Shown here in pieces: positions 1 to 13,000 of a stretch of DNA of 64,000 bases. The first letter of the stretch is position 1. Each line of letters begins with the position of its first letter. The notes beneath the pieces are model-generated. The model was given only the letters and a program-made list of their open reading frames with translations, did not search any database and had not been told where the DNA came from. The DNA is from Symbiodinium natans (lineage: Eukaryota > Sar > Dinophyceae > Suessiales > Symbiodiniaceae). The stretch is from contig CAJNDS010000552.1 in the NCBI GenBank assembly GCA_905221605.1, forward strand, positions 51,079 to 115,078. The letters are read 5' to 3'. Made by a program: the position numbers and the translations under genes.

Positions 1-470
1 AGTTGGCATGCATTGCCAACAGCAAACTACTGTACCACGGTTTTTAAATTCTAGTGGGTCCCCCAGAGGGCGCAAAGCTGTGGCCCGACTTTTGGAACAA
101 GAAGTTGGCGAAGCCTACTGTACCTTAGATGCCACCCGGGCCCAGCGTTTGCTAGAAGACTGTGCTTGTGTCGTTGACCGAGCCAACTTTTCGTGAATCC
201 TGAACCCGAGACCTTAAACACAAAAGCCGCACGGACCATACTTGAGGGACGCACTGAGAGCAAAAATACGAATTTCCACAAACGAAACCGAGGTCTGTAC
301 TGTCATATTTGTACTTGCTTTTCAACTCAATGTGTTTTATTCCTATGCAAGAACGGGGCATGCAACGCTGTTGGGGGCACATGGGGATGAGAGATTGCTT
401 AGTCTTGGGCTTCTTTTGGTCAAGTTCGGGCTTCGCAAACCGACTGACCTGAAAGGAGGATGTCTCATAT
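1..470. other. No gene recognised
   Basis: Unique-looking sequence with only short open frames on both strands that overlap one another and show no domain or convincing splice sites. It runs into telomere-like repeats at its right edge. Confidence 0.5.
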
Positions 471-669
471 ATCCCTAAACCCTGAACCCTAAATCCTAAA
501 CCCTAAACCCCCTGTTGACATGACAGAACGGAGCTCGTGACGGTGGAAGCGTGTGTCAGCCTGAGCGTCGCACTGCAGTCACAGCATTCAACGGTCTGCA
601 TATAGGGTGCGCTTAGGGTTTCGGGTTTTGGGTTTAGGGTGTAGGGTTTAGGGTTTAGGGTTTAGGGTT
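471..669. repeat. Telomere-like tracts in opposite orientation
   Basis: A short CCCTAAA-type tract (about 473-510) is followed after about 95 bases of unique DNA by a TTTAGGG-type tract (about 606-669). The two point in opposite directions and carry degenerate units such as CCCTGAA and TTTTGGG. This converging arrangement recurs along the window. Confidence 0.8.
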
Positions 670-1063
670 CAATCAATAGGGATCCACAAACGGACCATAA
701 TTTTGACAACCACCCATAGCATACACAGGATAATGAGAGCATCTCTTGTGTCCTATATATACACATGTATACACATATACTTGTTATGCTATAGTTTCTT
801 ATGCGTATGATAGATGTTACATAGTACACCGTGTTTTTTGATCTTCGGATGAACCTGCGCATTTGTTGCTTAGTTAGGGGTCTCTTCAGTATCTTGTTTC
901 TCCCACAACAGACTTGCCATTGCGCGACTTCTGCTGCGAGAGGTACCACATTCACATGCCAAGCATGAACATGCACTAACTGAGCTCCCGAACTCACAAA
1001 AGCCCTTAGCCCTAAGCCCTAAATCCTGGTGCTAAACCCTAACCCCTAAACCCTATAAACCCA

Positions 1064-4000
1064 TTCATAACCCTGAGCTGGCAGTTGGGAGTTGTTTGAG
1101 GTTTGAAGTCTCGCGTTACCGGCATGGGCAACGACCCCGAGGCCGTGTCGTTCCAGTCCGTTGCCGTCGCATGCAGTACAGTTAGTATTCTTGTTGTTAT
1201 TGCTATTGTTACTTTGAGCACTTTTCTAAGTCGTACTATCGTTATCATGATTATTGCTTTATCTTAGGACGACGCAGCTCAGGGTTAACTAGAAGTCTTC
1301 AGGCCGCTCTTGCCCTTGTCTGAACACGACGGTGACCCCAGGAATGATAATCAAATGAACGGGTGTTACATCACATGGGCGGGAGCACGAGCACGTCAAT
1401 GCCGAACATTAAATTGAGGCGCTCATAATGCAAAGAGGGACTCCTGACAACGAAGTATTTGTGTGATAAATTATATTGGCTCATGCTGTTTGATGATCAT
1501 GGTGCACTCGTGTGTCGATGGCGCAGCCAGTAGTTTATTATTCTGTGTTGGCAGAATGGCGGAAACCGAGCAAGCTCAAGAACAGTCGTATTCAAGAGCA
1601 AGTCTAGACCCGTGCATACAGCATTACGCCGCAGGCATGTGTCCCTCAAGTGTGGATCGTTTTGCACATATCCCAAACCCACTGCAGTACCGCCCCCACG
1701 TACGTAGGCTACCATCCTACACGCCAGCCCAACGATGTCGGATCCAGTGTTTGGGCTGCAAACTCCGCTCAGAGCATTTTAGGGCTTAGATCTTCGCACG
1801 GCTCAGGAACTGCCTCGTCGCTGAAATGCAATTCAAGGGTGTCTTCAGACCCGAACTGCGGGGCTTTTACCAGAAGTGAGATCTGCGTTTCACTTCTCTT
1901 CTGTTCACCTTCATCTCCCAACATTGCCCAAGCTGTAAACCCAGCATCTGCGCCGCAGATCACCTTCTCCCGCGCGACCACGGCAGATGCCCTGCCCTCA
2001 AGCGGGTTTGGGGGTCTATAGGCTGCAGGCCAGGGGTGTATGCACTCTCCGATTATGCAATTCACATGTTGGTTTGATTTTGTATTTCATGTTATTCCTG
2101 CTGTACCACGAACCGACAAACATGGCTGGGCCCCGGGTCTTTTGCTCGCCTGGCAACAAGCCTGCGGGCTAGATTCGAGCTTGGCTTCGGGTTCTTCTGA
2201 TTGGGCAAGCGGTGAAACAAGCCCCTCGCGACATTTTCGTTGAGGCTTGAGATGATTCAACTCGCCTTAGACCAGATTTGCCCTGCTTCATAAGGCGCTG
2301 ATGTGGTTTGGCCACGAGCCGAGCCGCAAGGCCGTCGAACCTTGTAGGATCATGCCTGCAAGCAGAGGCACACCAGTGCAGACCGGACCGGAAGATATAT
2401 GGCAACATTGCAAAAAGGCGCTCACCGGAGCCCATGTGGAAGCTTCCGGGGCTATAAGCTTGCTGAGCAGTTTTATGTGTCGAGGAGGGCACCGTCGTGT
2501 TTCGAGTACCAACGGACCAATCTTTGTCATTGTTGGGTCCATTTTACATTTTTAAGGGCACTTCAACCCAATAAGGAATATCAGTTTAAATCATTTATAT
2601 TACCCCAACCATGAACTATAGCCATAGGCAGAATTAGAATGTTTTGCAGTCGCGGCAAGCAGGCGAAGCAGATGCATCGCACATTGCGGAGTCGCGCAAC
2701 GGATTCCGTAAAACTTGGTCGTAGGCCACGCTGTGCTTTAGCCGGTTTGCGAACTGACTGGCAGGTTGTGGGACTCAACTTTGCCAACGGTCAATCAGTT
2801 GGCGGAGGCGCTTTGAGATTCTTTTGAACTCTGGCGCAGTGAAGTCTCTGAAGCATTGGCGCGCAAGTCCTGGTGAGTGCTGTAGAGCAAAAAAAACGCG
2901 AGGTTCCCGGAGCTTCGCAACTTCCAAGTACGAAATAAGCAGCCAAAGCCTTGAGCTGGAGATTCCCGACTTTGTAGCCTCTGATGTGTGTGCCCAAGCT
3001 TCGGCAGGATACAAGAACGGAGCGTATGCGCAAGAGGAGGATTTCGAGATTTCGAGCTTTCGAGCTGGTGCGAACTGCTGGCAGACATGGCGTTCAGTAG
3101 CTCGTGCAGCCTCTTCATGCCTCTTCCACGTTCGTAGTTCTCAGTTAACACCCATACATACAATATATATATATATATATATATGTAGAAGTTGAGCGCA
3201 CTGCGCGACATGATGATGTCTAGCTCGTCGTTTAGCTCATGAAAACCATGCTTTGACTCCAGTAGGTGCATCTCACTTGATGCATAGATGCCCGTCTGTA
3301 GTATATACATGCGTGCGCACGCAGACACACCAGGACGGGCTATTATACCTTATAACCCCTAAAAAAGGCCCTTTATAGGGTTGATTATGGTGATTATAGG
3401 GCCTGGTGGCCCATCCTGGCAGACATTCAACCCATCCGCCCTTCGCAGGACCTGTGCCGCCGAATGCCCACACTCTACACGTCGCTGTACAACGCAAAGA
3501 GGGACAGACAAGTCGTGAAGCCGCGAAGGGTCATGCCGTGCAGGCTGCAGAAAGGCTGCAGAACCCCAGATGTCAACTGCTCGCAAGCACCTGCTCCAAG
3601 CGCACGATTTTTGCCCCTCTTTGCAGCTCGCTGTGTGCCTGGCTGGGGGCAAAGAAAGCTATAATTAGGAAGCTTTGGTTCCTGGGCAGGACGGGCACTA
3701 CCCTTTCGGGCCATGCACATGCTCGAGTACCAGCCCTGCAAGATACTCCGATGCCGGGTCCTCGGGGATGATCCAGCTTCAGGCTTTCCAGGACGTTCGC
3801 AGTTCCCACCACGTCATGTTTCCGGTACTGTTGCTGCTTCTATGGTAGCTGCAGCAGGCGGAGTCCACCGGGGGGGGGTGACTAAAAGATCCATCGACTT
3901 TGTGGGAAGAAGCGGGCGCAGTGTCTGCAGCAACACAACCGTGGAAGCAGAGTACAGGCTGGGGAAGTGCCTCTGCAAGTCGTATACTACAATTACTACA

Positions 4001-5804
4001 ACCCTTCCCCGATTTTTGTAGCCTCGAGGGTGTTGCAATTGTCGTGCCTTATTCCAGGTGCTGTGGACACCGAAGGTTTGCATCGCGCGAGCGGGCGAGG
4101 CGGGCAGGGGGGGCTTGCTCCCTCCGCATGCTTCCCAGGAGGAGGAGCATCCCACCTGGCTCGGAGCAGAGTTACTCAATGATTTGTTCGTTGCAGCTGC
4201 TTGAGTTGGGAGAGTATGCATCGAGGAGACAGTAGTGGCTTTCTCCCCAATATTTTGTCGGACGATCAGCAGACGAGACCTTGTGATACAGCGTCCATCT
4301 CTCCGCTGCGTACTGTTCCGAAAGTCGGCGCAGCAAACTGCAGCACAACAGGATGGTTGTTCATGACTTAAGTTGACGGATCGCAAGTCAAAGCTACACT
4401 CGCAGTGACAGATTGCTAAATGAAGCGAATCATTTCCACTAATCTCAGCAATGCCAGCTAGTGGCCACCGGCAAACTACGATCATATATATATATATATG
4501 TATATGTATATATATATAGATTTTGATTTCCATAGTTTGGGATAATATTTTTTTCGCCCACATTTGCCAGGATCGTGGCTTCGAGCTCCTTTCGAAGGAC
4601 CAACAGGCGGGAGTTGGTGACGGGGCTTGGAATGTGCCTTTGTGCGGGTGACGACGCCCAGAAATGCTTCCTGGGTTGTCCTACTTGGTCTGCCTTGGGC
4701 GCCTCGACCAGAGCAGCTACATGCATGGATGGACGTTCAGTCTGCAGGCTACAGTGTCACTGGTGGCTGCGGCAGCACCGTCTGGTGCCCAATTGCACCG
4801 GCTTTATATGTTGCGAGCATTGCGGGTGCTAGATGCTCTTCGCAGAAACATCAGAGACTTCTGCAGTGGAAGACGCACGCATCGTTCTGGTTGCGATTCG
4901 GCAGCGGTTTATCATCGCACCCGTACGCAGTGTGTGGTTCTTCTCTGTAAACATAGCTATGTTTAACATAGCGGTGACAAGAAACATGTTCGGAAACTGC
5001 AGTTAGATACAATCTGCATTCGCATATTGCAATCCCCGACATGACTACCTCCTCCTCAAGGAATATCAAGTTTGCTGATCCTCCCGAGCGGTACGACAAG
5101 GACTTGATGTCCCACTGGCACGTTTGGGGATGGCGGCCGTGGAGCTGCGATCGACTCTGTTGTAGCACGTGTCGCATGGGCATGTTCAGCCTGTTGTTCT
5201 TGCATCCCTTCTGCAAGAGTTGCAGAGAGACCGCGAGGGCGACATAGTCGGACGTCCCGGATACTCCGTGTCAACTTCAGGCTGAACACACTGAGGGCCA
5301 TCCTTCTGGCGCCCCTCATCAAGCAGCCGGAGGCACAGGGCATCGGGGAGAGTAGGAATGATCAAGTCAATTCTTCTTGCCCGGCGGTGCCAAGAAGAAC
5401 AAGATTGTAAATCCCAAGTGTCACTCAGATGATGTTTTTGACTGGCGTGGTTTGCCTCACTTTGGCCTTTGTGGGTTCACGCCCCATCCTCTTAGGGATG
5501 CACTTTTCTGGTGGTTTTGGTCTGATTGCGAATACTTCAGAACGCTCGAAACCCGAAGCTGACACCGCGGACACCTAGCCTTGCCGAGCAAGTTTCACAA
5601 ACAACGCAATCTCCCGAGCGCAAAGAGCGCAAAGACACATTTCTAAAGACACCCCGCCCGGCAAATCTGTGCTCTGATTTGCAGTCACATCGTCGGCTTG
5701 CAGTGAGTCGCTCCACGACGGACAAAAAGAGCTCTCGCTCTCTCGCTCCCTCTCTCCCTCCCTGTCCCTCTGGGGGTTCCGGCTCCGGCTCCGTCTCCGT
5801 CTCC

Positions 5805-5843
<39 letters not shown>

Positions 5844-6640
5844 TCCAAGCTGTGGCTTCATCTCCCCGTGGCGGTAGTTACGCACAGAGACGTCAGGACG
5901 CCTCAAGAGCATGTGCGTTGTCCGTGCTGTTTCCAGGCCCAGACATGTCGTCACACTATCAAGTGTCTTTCGCTTCTTTCTCTTTTCCTTTTTGTCCATA
6001 CAATATCCGTATGTTGTTCTCTAGTTAGTGTATATTTTGCATGGGCATCTCACTCGTGCCTTTTAATAAACCTGCTGTGCGCGTCACGACAAGGCCGGAA
6101 CTTTAAGGTTTAAGGCTATGAGGTAGAATGAGGGAGAGAGGCAAATTAGTATGATTGCGCGCGTGGGGCGCGTTCCCCAGCCAGTGGGTCCAATTGTGGG
6201 CCCGCTGCATGAAAAAGCCGAGACCTCCGACCTCTGCAGCGCGTGCGTAGCGTTTCAGAGCGCGTGTCAGCGCGTTGAGCATGTTGCGTCGTTGCCGCCT
6301 CAGCTCCGTGATCCGGGCCGGTCCTTCCTTCTCAGACATGTGATGTCAGGGGTGGATTTGGATCTTGATGTCGGAATTTGTGCTCTGCTTACATAAGCAC
6401 TCGACCAACGGAGCCTTTGTGATGACTTGGGGGACATGGGCGCTCCTGAATTACAGCTCCCGCAACGATAACGACCCTTATGGCGCTTTGCAGTGGTGCA
6501 TGCCAGGCGGTCGAAGTAGGCTTGACTTCTGTTTGGTACACGCTGTTTAGAAAATTGTTCTCCGAGCCGACATGTTTCTTAGACCAGGCAAGCCTATGTT
6601 TTGGCTTGGAGGCAGTACAATCCTTGGAAATGACACTGAG
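1064..6640. other. 5.6 kb with no assignable gene
   Basis: This block is poor in telomere-like repeats and has balanced base composition, so it may contain exons of one or more genes. No open frame carries a recognisable domain, and I could not build a consistent exon chain. Visible low-complexity pieces are TA microsatellites at about 3162-3184 and 4485-4519 and a CT tract at about 5790-5850. Short open peptides near 4660-4960 and 5040-5400 look somewhat protein-like but are ambiguous between frames. Confidence 0.4.
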
Positions 6641-6645
6641 CCTGG

Positions 6646-6902
6646 CCCCTAAACCCTAAACCCTGAACCCTAAACCCTAAACCCTAAACCCTCCTGACAG
6701 ACCACCACCATCGTTCTGGGTGCCTGGGGTTGCGGTGCCTTCGGGTGTGTCGGCGCCTCAGCAGCTCAGGTTAACAAAGTCCAGGGCCACACCCCCCACC
6801 CCCCGAGCCCTAAACCCTAAACCCTAAACCCCAAACCCTAAACCCTAAACCCTAAACCCTAAACCCTAAACCCTACACCCCAACCCTAAACCCTAAACCC
6901 CC
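6646..6902. repeat. Telomere-like CCCTAAA arrays
   Basis: Two CCCTAAA arrays (about 6646-6692 and 6808-6902) are separated by about 115 bases of unique DNA. The second holds about a dozen units with occasional CCCCAAA and CCCTACA variants. Confidence 0.9.
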
Positions 6903-7170
6903 ACAAGGCAATGAGCAGGGTCGATCCTATCCACCTTGGGGGTGGTTATTGTTCGGGGGGATTTTTTTTCATCTTGCGGAACGGGGTCTGGAATACTGGG
7001 GGATGGGCTTGGCATGGGAGTCTTAGAGGTGCTTCAGCCCAGGGTTTTCATGATTTGTGGTGGTACTCATAAACCCCTAAATTTCATGGTTTAGGGTTTC
7101 GGATTTCGGGCTTACGGGTGCCAATCCATATGACCGAAATACTCCAACGGTATAGGGCGCACGCCAGCTA

Positions 7171-7668
7171 TTGCTCTATTTGCTTACAAAACAACAAGAA
7201 TCCCTATGTTGCCCTCAACGGGGGGTTCTTAAGCAAATAGTAGATTGCCAGGACCCAAATGACATCGCGGAGCTCTTCGTCTCAGCCCTTGTGACACACA
7301 GGCAGGGCAGGGTGTGGCAATGTTTGGCTATTGCTTCGGGAGCTATTAGGGAGAACGGCCCTGTTCACATAGTTCACCAGGAAGTGCCCAAATCTAAAGC
7401 TGTTCCACCGAGCGATCCTGAATGGTTTGCGGATTTTGCGGCTTATCTGCGCCGCCTGTTGCAATTCCACCTTTGGCCGATATGGCCTTGGGATGGACAA
7501 CGTCAAAGTGAAATAGTGGGAACCGCTATCTCTTTTTACAAGGAAGCGCACATCGTTCCTTGCTTCCGTTGTCTGGAACATTTCGGGGGGAGAGAGGTCG
7601 CGCTTTCCGTCCGGGATGGTGTGGTCCAGGGGCCCAGACACGTGAGGTCAGGGTATATGCGGGCCTAA
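7171..7668 (+). CDS. Uncharacterised ORF or exon fragment without an ATG
   Basis: The frame is open for about 165 codons, ends directly before a CCCTAAA tract and has no ATG near its 5' end: the first codon is TTG and the first methionine is close to the C terminus. If real it must be an internal or terminal exon, or a decayed piece of a longer gene. The middle of the peptide has a plausible globular composition, with a Trp-, Phe- and Leu-rich stretch around residues 85-110 and two nearby cysteines near residue 135. No family is recognised. Most other long frames nearby are clearly random, so chance cannot be excluded. Confidence 0.25.
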   Translation: MLYLLTKQQESLCCPQRGVLKQIVDCQDPNDIAELFVSALVTHRQGRVWQCLAIASGAIRENGPVHIVHQEVPKSKAVPPSDPEWFADFAAYLRRLLQFHLWPIWPWDGQRQSEIVGTAISFYKEAHIVPCFRCLEHFGGREVALSVRDGVVQGPRHVRSGYMRA

Positions 7669-7691
7669 ACCCTAAACCCTAAACCCTAAAT

Positions 7692-9208
7692 GTAGGGTTG
7701 GGGACCCCTGCTCCCCACCCCCTTCCCCCCCAGCCAGTACTCCAAAAGGTTGACACCCCAAGCCAGCTTGGGATCCCTGACATGTCGGCCTAAACCCTGT
7801 AAACCCTCAAGCCCCGGTAACTTGAAAATCTCACAGGCAAGCGTTTCCCAATTTTTCCCTCCGAACCTGAAACCCTGAAAGATGTCAATGAACTTTAAGA
7901 CCCTAAACCCTGAAACAGCCCTGGTTTTGACTGCAGGCTAGGCCGACTCTACAGAGAGATCCACTTTGCCATACCCCAGTTTGAAGCCAGCGCCCCAGCA
8001 CATTCTGGGAGGGGGTGGGAGGGCTTAAAATGGTCATAGTCATGTGGGGGGTTTCCCAAAATAAGGGATAATATACCCCAAAATAGTCTACTCCTTGTAG
8101 GAACCCCCCAAAAAGGTTACCCCGATTTTCGGAAACCCCCCATATGAGCGTCCAGAAGCAGCAGTCGCAGCAGGGGGCACCCAGAGAGGTAGTTTTGACG
8201 CAGGAGTTCTCAAAAAAAACCCCGGTGCCCATTGCATACCCCGAGTAGAATAGAATCCCCTGTAAAGGGACCCCCCCCAAAAAGGGTAACCCTATGTTTC
8301 TGGAAGTACAACGGGTCGCATCCAGCGACTGGCCAAAACTCCGCGAAAGTCCCGCGCAAGAGGCTGTCCTCCACTCTGCTGAGCCCTCCCTGGGCCCTGC
8401 CATCCAGAACTTTGTTAACTGGTCCTATGAATGGAATAGTTCAACAACTCAAGGATGGATAAATGCATAGTAGTCCTGCTAGAAGAAGAATGTAGCTATT
8501 ATCAGACTATACATCATAGTACACGACAATACAGAGAGTTCACCTCCGTCAAGCCTCAACCCTACCCTAAACCGAAAAAGCCCTAGTGGCTTTCATAGGT
8601 CCAAGATGTGAATCCGACTGTCTTCCGCGACGTCTTCCGCGTCCTGCCTGCACCCACGGCCAGTTCCGAAGGAACTCCCGAATTCCTTGGGGCTTGGGAT
8701 GGTTTAGGATTCTGCGTAGGGTTTGGGGTTTAGGGTTCCGGTTTAGGGTTGGGGTTTAAGTGCAGGGTTTCGGGGGCGGGGGGGGGGGGGGTGGTGGAGA
8801 ACCGGCATTCTGGTTTGAGAGTTTCGGTTTGGGGATTGCAGGGCCCGTGACTGCCACGGGCCTTGTTGGCCGCCCGTGTTACAGCCGTAAACCCTCCCAA
8901 AGCCCAAAAAGGGAGCGTAGTTGAGGGAAGCGGCACTAAAAAGATGCTAGACTTTAAGCCTTAAAAAGAAGTGGGTGGGAGAGGTGAACAAAGACCCCAG
9001 TGAAAGAGAGATCGAAACCAGAGTAACCAGAGTCAATTAGCCTCATAATGCTGTAAATATTGTTCACCCATCACACCTTGAGACAACCTCTGTTTCCAAG
9101 CGACTAAGAACCCAACTCAGAGACCACACCCTTCGTCGGTCTCACTCTTTAGCCGCAGCCTTGTTCACCCATCACACCTTGAAACCCGAACTTTCATATC
9201 TTGGTCTC
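7692..9208. other. Intergenic sequence with small inverted-repeat elements
   Basis: No gene is recognised. The stretch contains the 106-bp inverted-repeat element at 8041-8146, a related piece at about 8222-8312, a degenerate TTTAGGG tract near 8702-8770 and a poly-G run near 8778-8792. A phrase resembling TTGTTCACCCATCACACCTTG occurs twice, near 9060 and 9160, and is a short direct repeat of about 20 bases. Confidence 0.5.
8041..8146. mobile_element. 106-bp inverted-repeat (MITE-like) element
   Basis: The ends form a 22-bp terminal inverted repeat with two mismatches. The left end reads CATGTGGGGGGTTTCC and the right end, reverse-complemented, reads CATATGGGGGGTTTCC, both continuing into an A-rich stretch. 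The interior is not palindromic. No convincing target duplication is visible. Similar but more decayed pieces occur near 8222-8312, 39797-39893, 53440-53528 and 58998-59104, so this looks like a dispersed family rather than a single hairpin. Confidence 0.55.
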
Positions 9209-9247
9209 CCTAAACCCTAAACCCTAAACCCTAAACCCTAAACCCTT
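9208..9247. repeat. Telomere-like CCCTAAA array
   Basis: Five near-perfect CCCTAAA units, in the orientation opposite to the TTTAGGG tract at 9397-9413 into which the LTR element inserted. Confidence 0.9.
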
Positions 9248-9408
9248 AAAATAGGAGCCCACCCTCGGCTCTTAGTATCTGGTGTGAGGGTCATAAACCC
9301 TGAAACTGCCAGCCCAGGCCGCAGAGGCGTGAAATTCAAGGAAGTCGATGTGGCGAATCTTGGCAGCAAGGGCTTTCGAGATTTTGCTAGGGTAGTCGGT
9401 TTAGGGTT

Positions 9409-9413
9409 TAGGG
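9409..9413. repeat. Target-site duplication (left copy, TAGGG)
   Basis: The five bases TAGGG lie directly outside the left LTR and are repeated at 18260-18264 directly outside the right LTR. Removing the element and one copy restores a continuous TTTAGGG tract. One extra base (T) is also shared, so a 6-bp duplication with a 287-bp LTR is an alternative reading. Confidence 0.85.
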
Positions 9414-9701
9414 TACGGGGGCAACCGAAGGGGAAAGGGGAAAGAAACCAACCCTTAACAGTTGCCTATATGGATTTCCCAGATCGAACCAGTAAGAGAA
9501 GAATCCCACCCTAGAGGGAAAGGCTAAGGGAGAAGGGTCGGGACTACTACCTCCCACAAGACCCAACACCCAACACACGGACACAACCTTTTCAACGAAA
9601 AGCGGACGGCTCTGGGCCATCTTGAGCCAAATATCCGGGTTCATTGACCCATCCAACCCTCAACACTAACTCCTTTCTACAATACCAATTGCAGCTCCGC
9701 A
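9414..9701 (-). repeat. 3' LTR (288 bp)
   Basis: It aligns without gaps to 17972-18259 with one substitution. In element sense it starts TGCGGAGC and ends CCCCCGTA. It is the downstream LTR because the ORF reads leftward. A spliced-leader-like stretch lies at 9621-9634. Confidence 0.95.
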
Positions 9702-9709
9702 CTCCCCCT
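9702..9709 (-). promoter_or_regulatory. Polypurine tract for plus-strand priming
   Basis: In element sense the bases AGGGGGAG end exactly where the 3' LTR begins with TG. This is the position and composition expected of the RNase H-resistant primer for second-strand synthesis in LTR elements. Confidence 0.8.
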
Positions 9710-10071
9710 GTCCTAGGATTTCCTAGGACACCTTGGAGGTGCAGATGTTTTGGCCAAAAACTGCCATTAAAGCAGCAGCCAGCTGCTTGAAATGCAAAAT
9801 ATGGTTTAACGTCATCCAGGACGGAATTATAGCACATTGGCTAACCCACTAACCACAGAGAATCTCTTTTCACCATGATCCTCTCATCACTGAAGACTCC
9901 TTGGCCTTCTTCACCACAAACCGTGGTCTTCGCTACGCGAAAAGCTACTGACTTCTACTATCAGGGATTTCCATACCCTTAATAGTAACCACCACATTGT
10001 CAGCACATTGGCTGTTCCAGCGCACCTGTCTCCAGAAAGAGAAAAACCATCCCTTCATCCATACCATCCAA

Positions 10072-13000
10072 TCACTTCTTTTTCCGATTGTTGGCAATCT
10101 TGAGGTGAAGTTGCAGCAGAATATACTCCAGGTCCGAAACTGTAAGCACAGGATCCTGTACGCACCTTTGAATTGAGGATACCAATCCTTCTCTCTTTGC
10201 GTCCTCAATCGCTTGGCACGATTGACCCAGCTCTGCATTCACAGCGGTAGACACTGGTACATCCTCATCAGATGGACGATCCTTTTCCTCAGGACCTTGC
10301 ACCATTACCACCTCTTCTTTTTTGGGACTCTGACTTTTCTCCCTCTTCTTTGTCTTTCCACCGACATTTGACTTTGTGCGCGTCTTCGAGGATTTTTCCA
10401 CTGCAGAAGCCACCACATTGGATGTTGATCCACCCTTCTCAATGATCGTCGGCATCTTCTTCGGCTTTGGAACCATGAGAGTGTAAGGATCTTCGATAGC
10501 TGCAGCTTTCCTCTTCTTTTTTACCTTTTTCTTCTCTTCTTCAACGGCAACCTCCGTCTCCGAAGTCTCAACCACTTCTTTTTCGGCAGGAATATCCTTG
10601 CTGGACTCCCTTTCTAGGGACCTCTTTTTGCCTCTTTTGGAATCTTTTTCTTCTCCCAAATTGGCTCGCTCATACCATATCCTCAGGTCATTGACCCATT
10701 CTTCCACCTCCGCGAGCGAAACCTCATACGACTTCACTACTTCGAGAAGTTCCAGCACGGTCAACATTTCAGTGGTCCACGAAACCCATTCTTGATCCAT
10801 TTGGTCAGTATCTCCAGTGAACTTCAGGAGTTTGAACAATGGGTCCGCCTCTGCTCGAGCCAAATCTGGCTTGCCACCGGACAGAAATGAAATCGCCTCC
10901 ATCAACAGTTCCGTCATTTTGGTATCTTCGTCATAAACCATAAAATCCTCCTCATCATCATCGAACTGTTCAGGAGAGATCTCCTTTTCTCCACCATTTG
11001 CACCAGACTTTCTCCTTGGACCATCCCTTGGGGGCGTCCTTGGAGACCTTGGCCTCTGTTCATCCAGCGGAACACCATGCTCGAAGACACACCTGTCACC
11101 ATAACGACACTTCCCAGACCGAGCAAACTGGACGCACCTCACACCAGTTGCATCATGCGAGAACCCACAATCCTTTCCAGCGAAACATTCTCTCCCTGCC
11201 ACATAGTATTTGCACCAATACGAAGGTAGCATCACATCATCTTCGGAATGGATGAATTTGCAGTCTTCACCAAATTTGCAGCGATCTTTTCCCTTGCTGA
11301 ACCAATAGCAGAAGCCTTTCTTCCTCTTCTCCAAGCGCTCTGCCTCGTATCGGTCCATGGGGCGATTGTGCTCTACATGAACATTGCCATGTACCTGGGG
11401 ACTGCTCCCTTCACCCGACGTGCTATCAGTATTTGGTGCTTGGAGTACAGCTGGAAAACCTGGCCTTGGTCCTACCACCTTCATGATTGGGTTTCCGCCA
11501 ACTCCTGAGCCCTGCTGAGACGATCCAAAAACATTGAACATCTTCGTGAAGGCCTTTCTAGTGCCAATCTTCTGCACCCTTTTGATTGGACGTTTCATTG
11601 CTCCAACCTTGCATCCAGATGCGTTCAAACGACACAACCTCCTATGCCCAGCTCTATATCCCTTCTTCCAAAGAGCCATAAGAATTTTAGAGGCAGTAAC
11701 ATTCTCCACCTCTACCTTTTCCAATGGTCCCTCACTTCCCGGAACAAACCCATCCATATCTGAAGACCTTTCCATCTTTTTTGACACCACTTCGTCGAGG
11801 TAGTCTTCCGAGATCCAGGGTAAGTTCCCCTTAGAGGAAGGATTGTCATCATTGTTTGGTCCTTCACCAGGATACCCTTTTGTGCTGTCAAAGATCTTAC
11901 CAGTAGTGCGGTCCTGCATAGAGAAATTAGAAGCCACGCGGGAGTACACTGACCACAAGAAAATCCTTGTGTCCGCCAGTCTTGATGACCCACTGGATGT
12001 CTCCTCTTCCGGAGAAACTTCTGGCGCTTTGCCATCCCCTCCAGTGTCACCACTTGTCTCACCTCCAGCATCTTCAATGGAAATAAGGGATTCATTGTTC
12101 CCTTGATCAAGCACCGCATCCTCTGGTCCAAGAACTTCCAGCACCGCTGTCGAAGGATCCACCTCTTCATCAGCATCGTCGTCCATCCTTTTCCAGAGAG
12201 CCTCCAATTGGTCCGCACAAGTCGCCGCTTGAAGGAACTCCATCAACCGGGCCCTCCCGCGCTGCCAGAGAAATTCCGAGACCATCACCGACCCCTGGGC
12301 TCCAAGATTCAGGAACGGGTGAACCATTTTGGCTACCCTCGCCATAAGTTCAATGTGAACTTCCATGCCTGGACTGCGACTCCAATCATAGGCAATTGCC
12401 TCCATAGCAGTTCCAAACTTGTCAGTATTTTTGAATTCCCCTTCCAGACCAGGAGACAACAAGGCACCCATCACCGAAAGAGGGTAATTTCCCACCGCCG
12501 GCAAGCACGGGTTGTCATGGAACGAATGATGCAGGTCACAATAATATCCTTGATCTCTCCTTTGAAAAAGGAGTGCTCCAGTCCCTAGCTGGGCATTCAT
12601 TTCATCCACCTGAACCATTTCAGCACAAATCCTCTGTGCCATGTACGCCATTGCTGGCCAGACGGAACGATCGGTCAGACCGCGACGCATAACCCAATCA
12701 GTTGTTGGCGACTGAATCAGCGTCCTTGGATCATACACCAGAACTACCATCGCACCGTCACCCATTGACTGATCAGCATCGTCCTCCAGTGCCAGGTTCT
12801 CATCCTGTTCGCTTGCACCCTCGGATGACATGCTAATAACCAAATTTCGATCCATCTTATTGGACCCTTTTTGGCAGTCTCTTTGCCCCACAGGCAACTT
12901 GCCAACAGCAACCTTCCAATAAATCCGAGTCAGAAGGCCTTTAACCAGCAATTGCTGAAGGTCATTCTTCACCGGACAAACATCCAATATCTTCGCACCA

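Noticed and set aside
3814-4563. 249-codon minus-strand frame
   Set aside because: It includes translated TA microsatellite, overlaps plus-strand frames of similar quality and shows no domain; most likely a chance opening.
4664-4966. Arg-spaced stretch resembling a voltage-sensor helix (LRALRVL)
   Set aside because: Only one short motif matches, the preceding helices are absent, and the overlapping frame looks equally protein-like.
5526-6113. 195-codon plus-strand frame with Ser/Leu/Val repeats
   Set aside because: Its middle is a translated CT microsatellite, and the reverse strand is open over the same stretch for the same reason.
9408-9656. Minus-strand frames in both LTRs with nearly identical peptides
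   Set aside because: The similarity simply reflects the duplicated LTR; there is no reason to think a protein is made from it.
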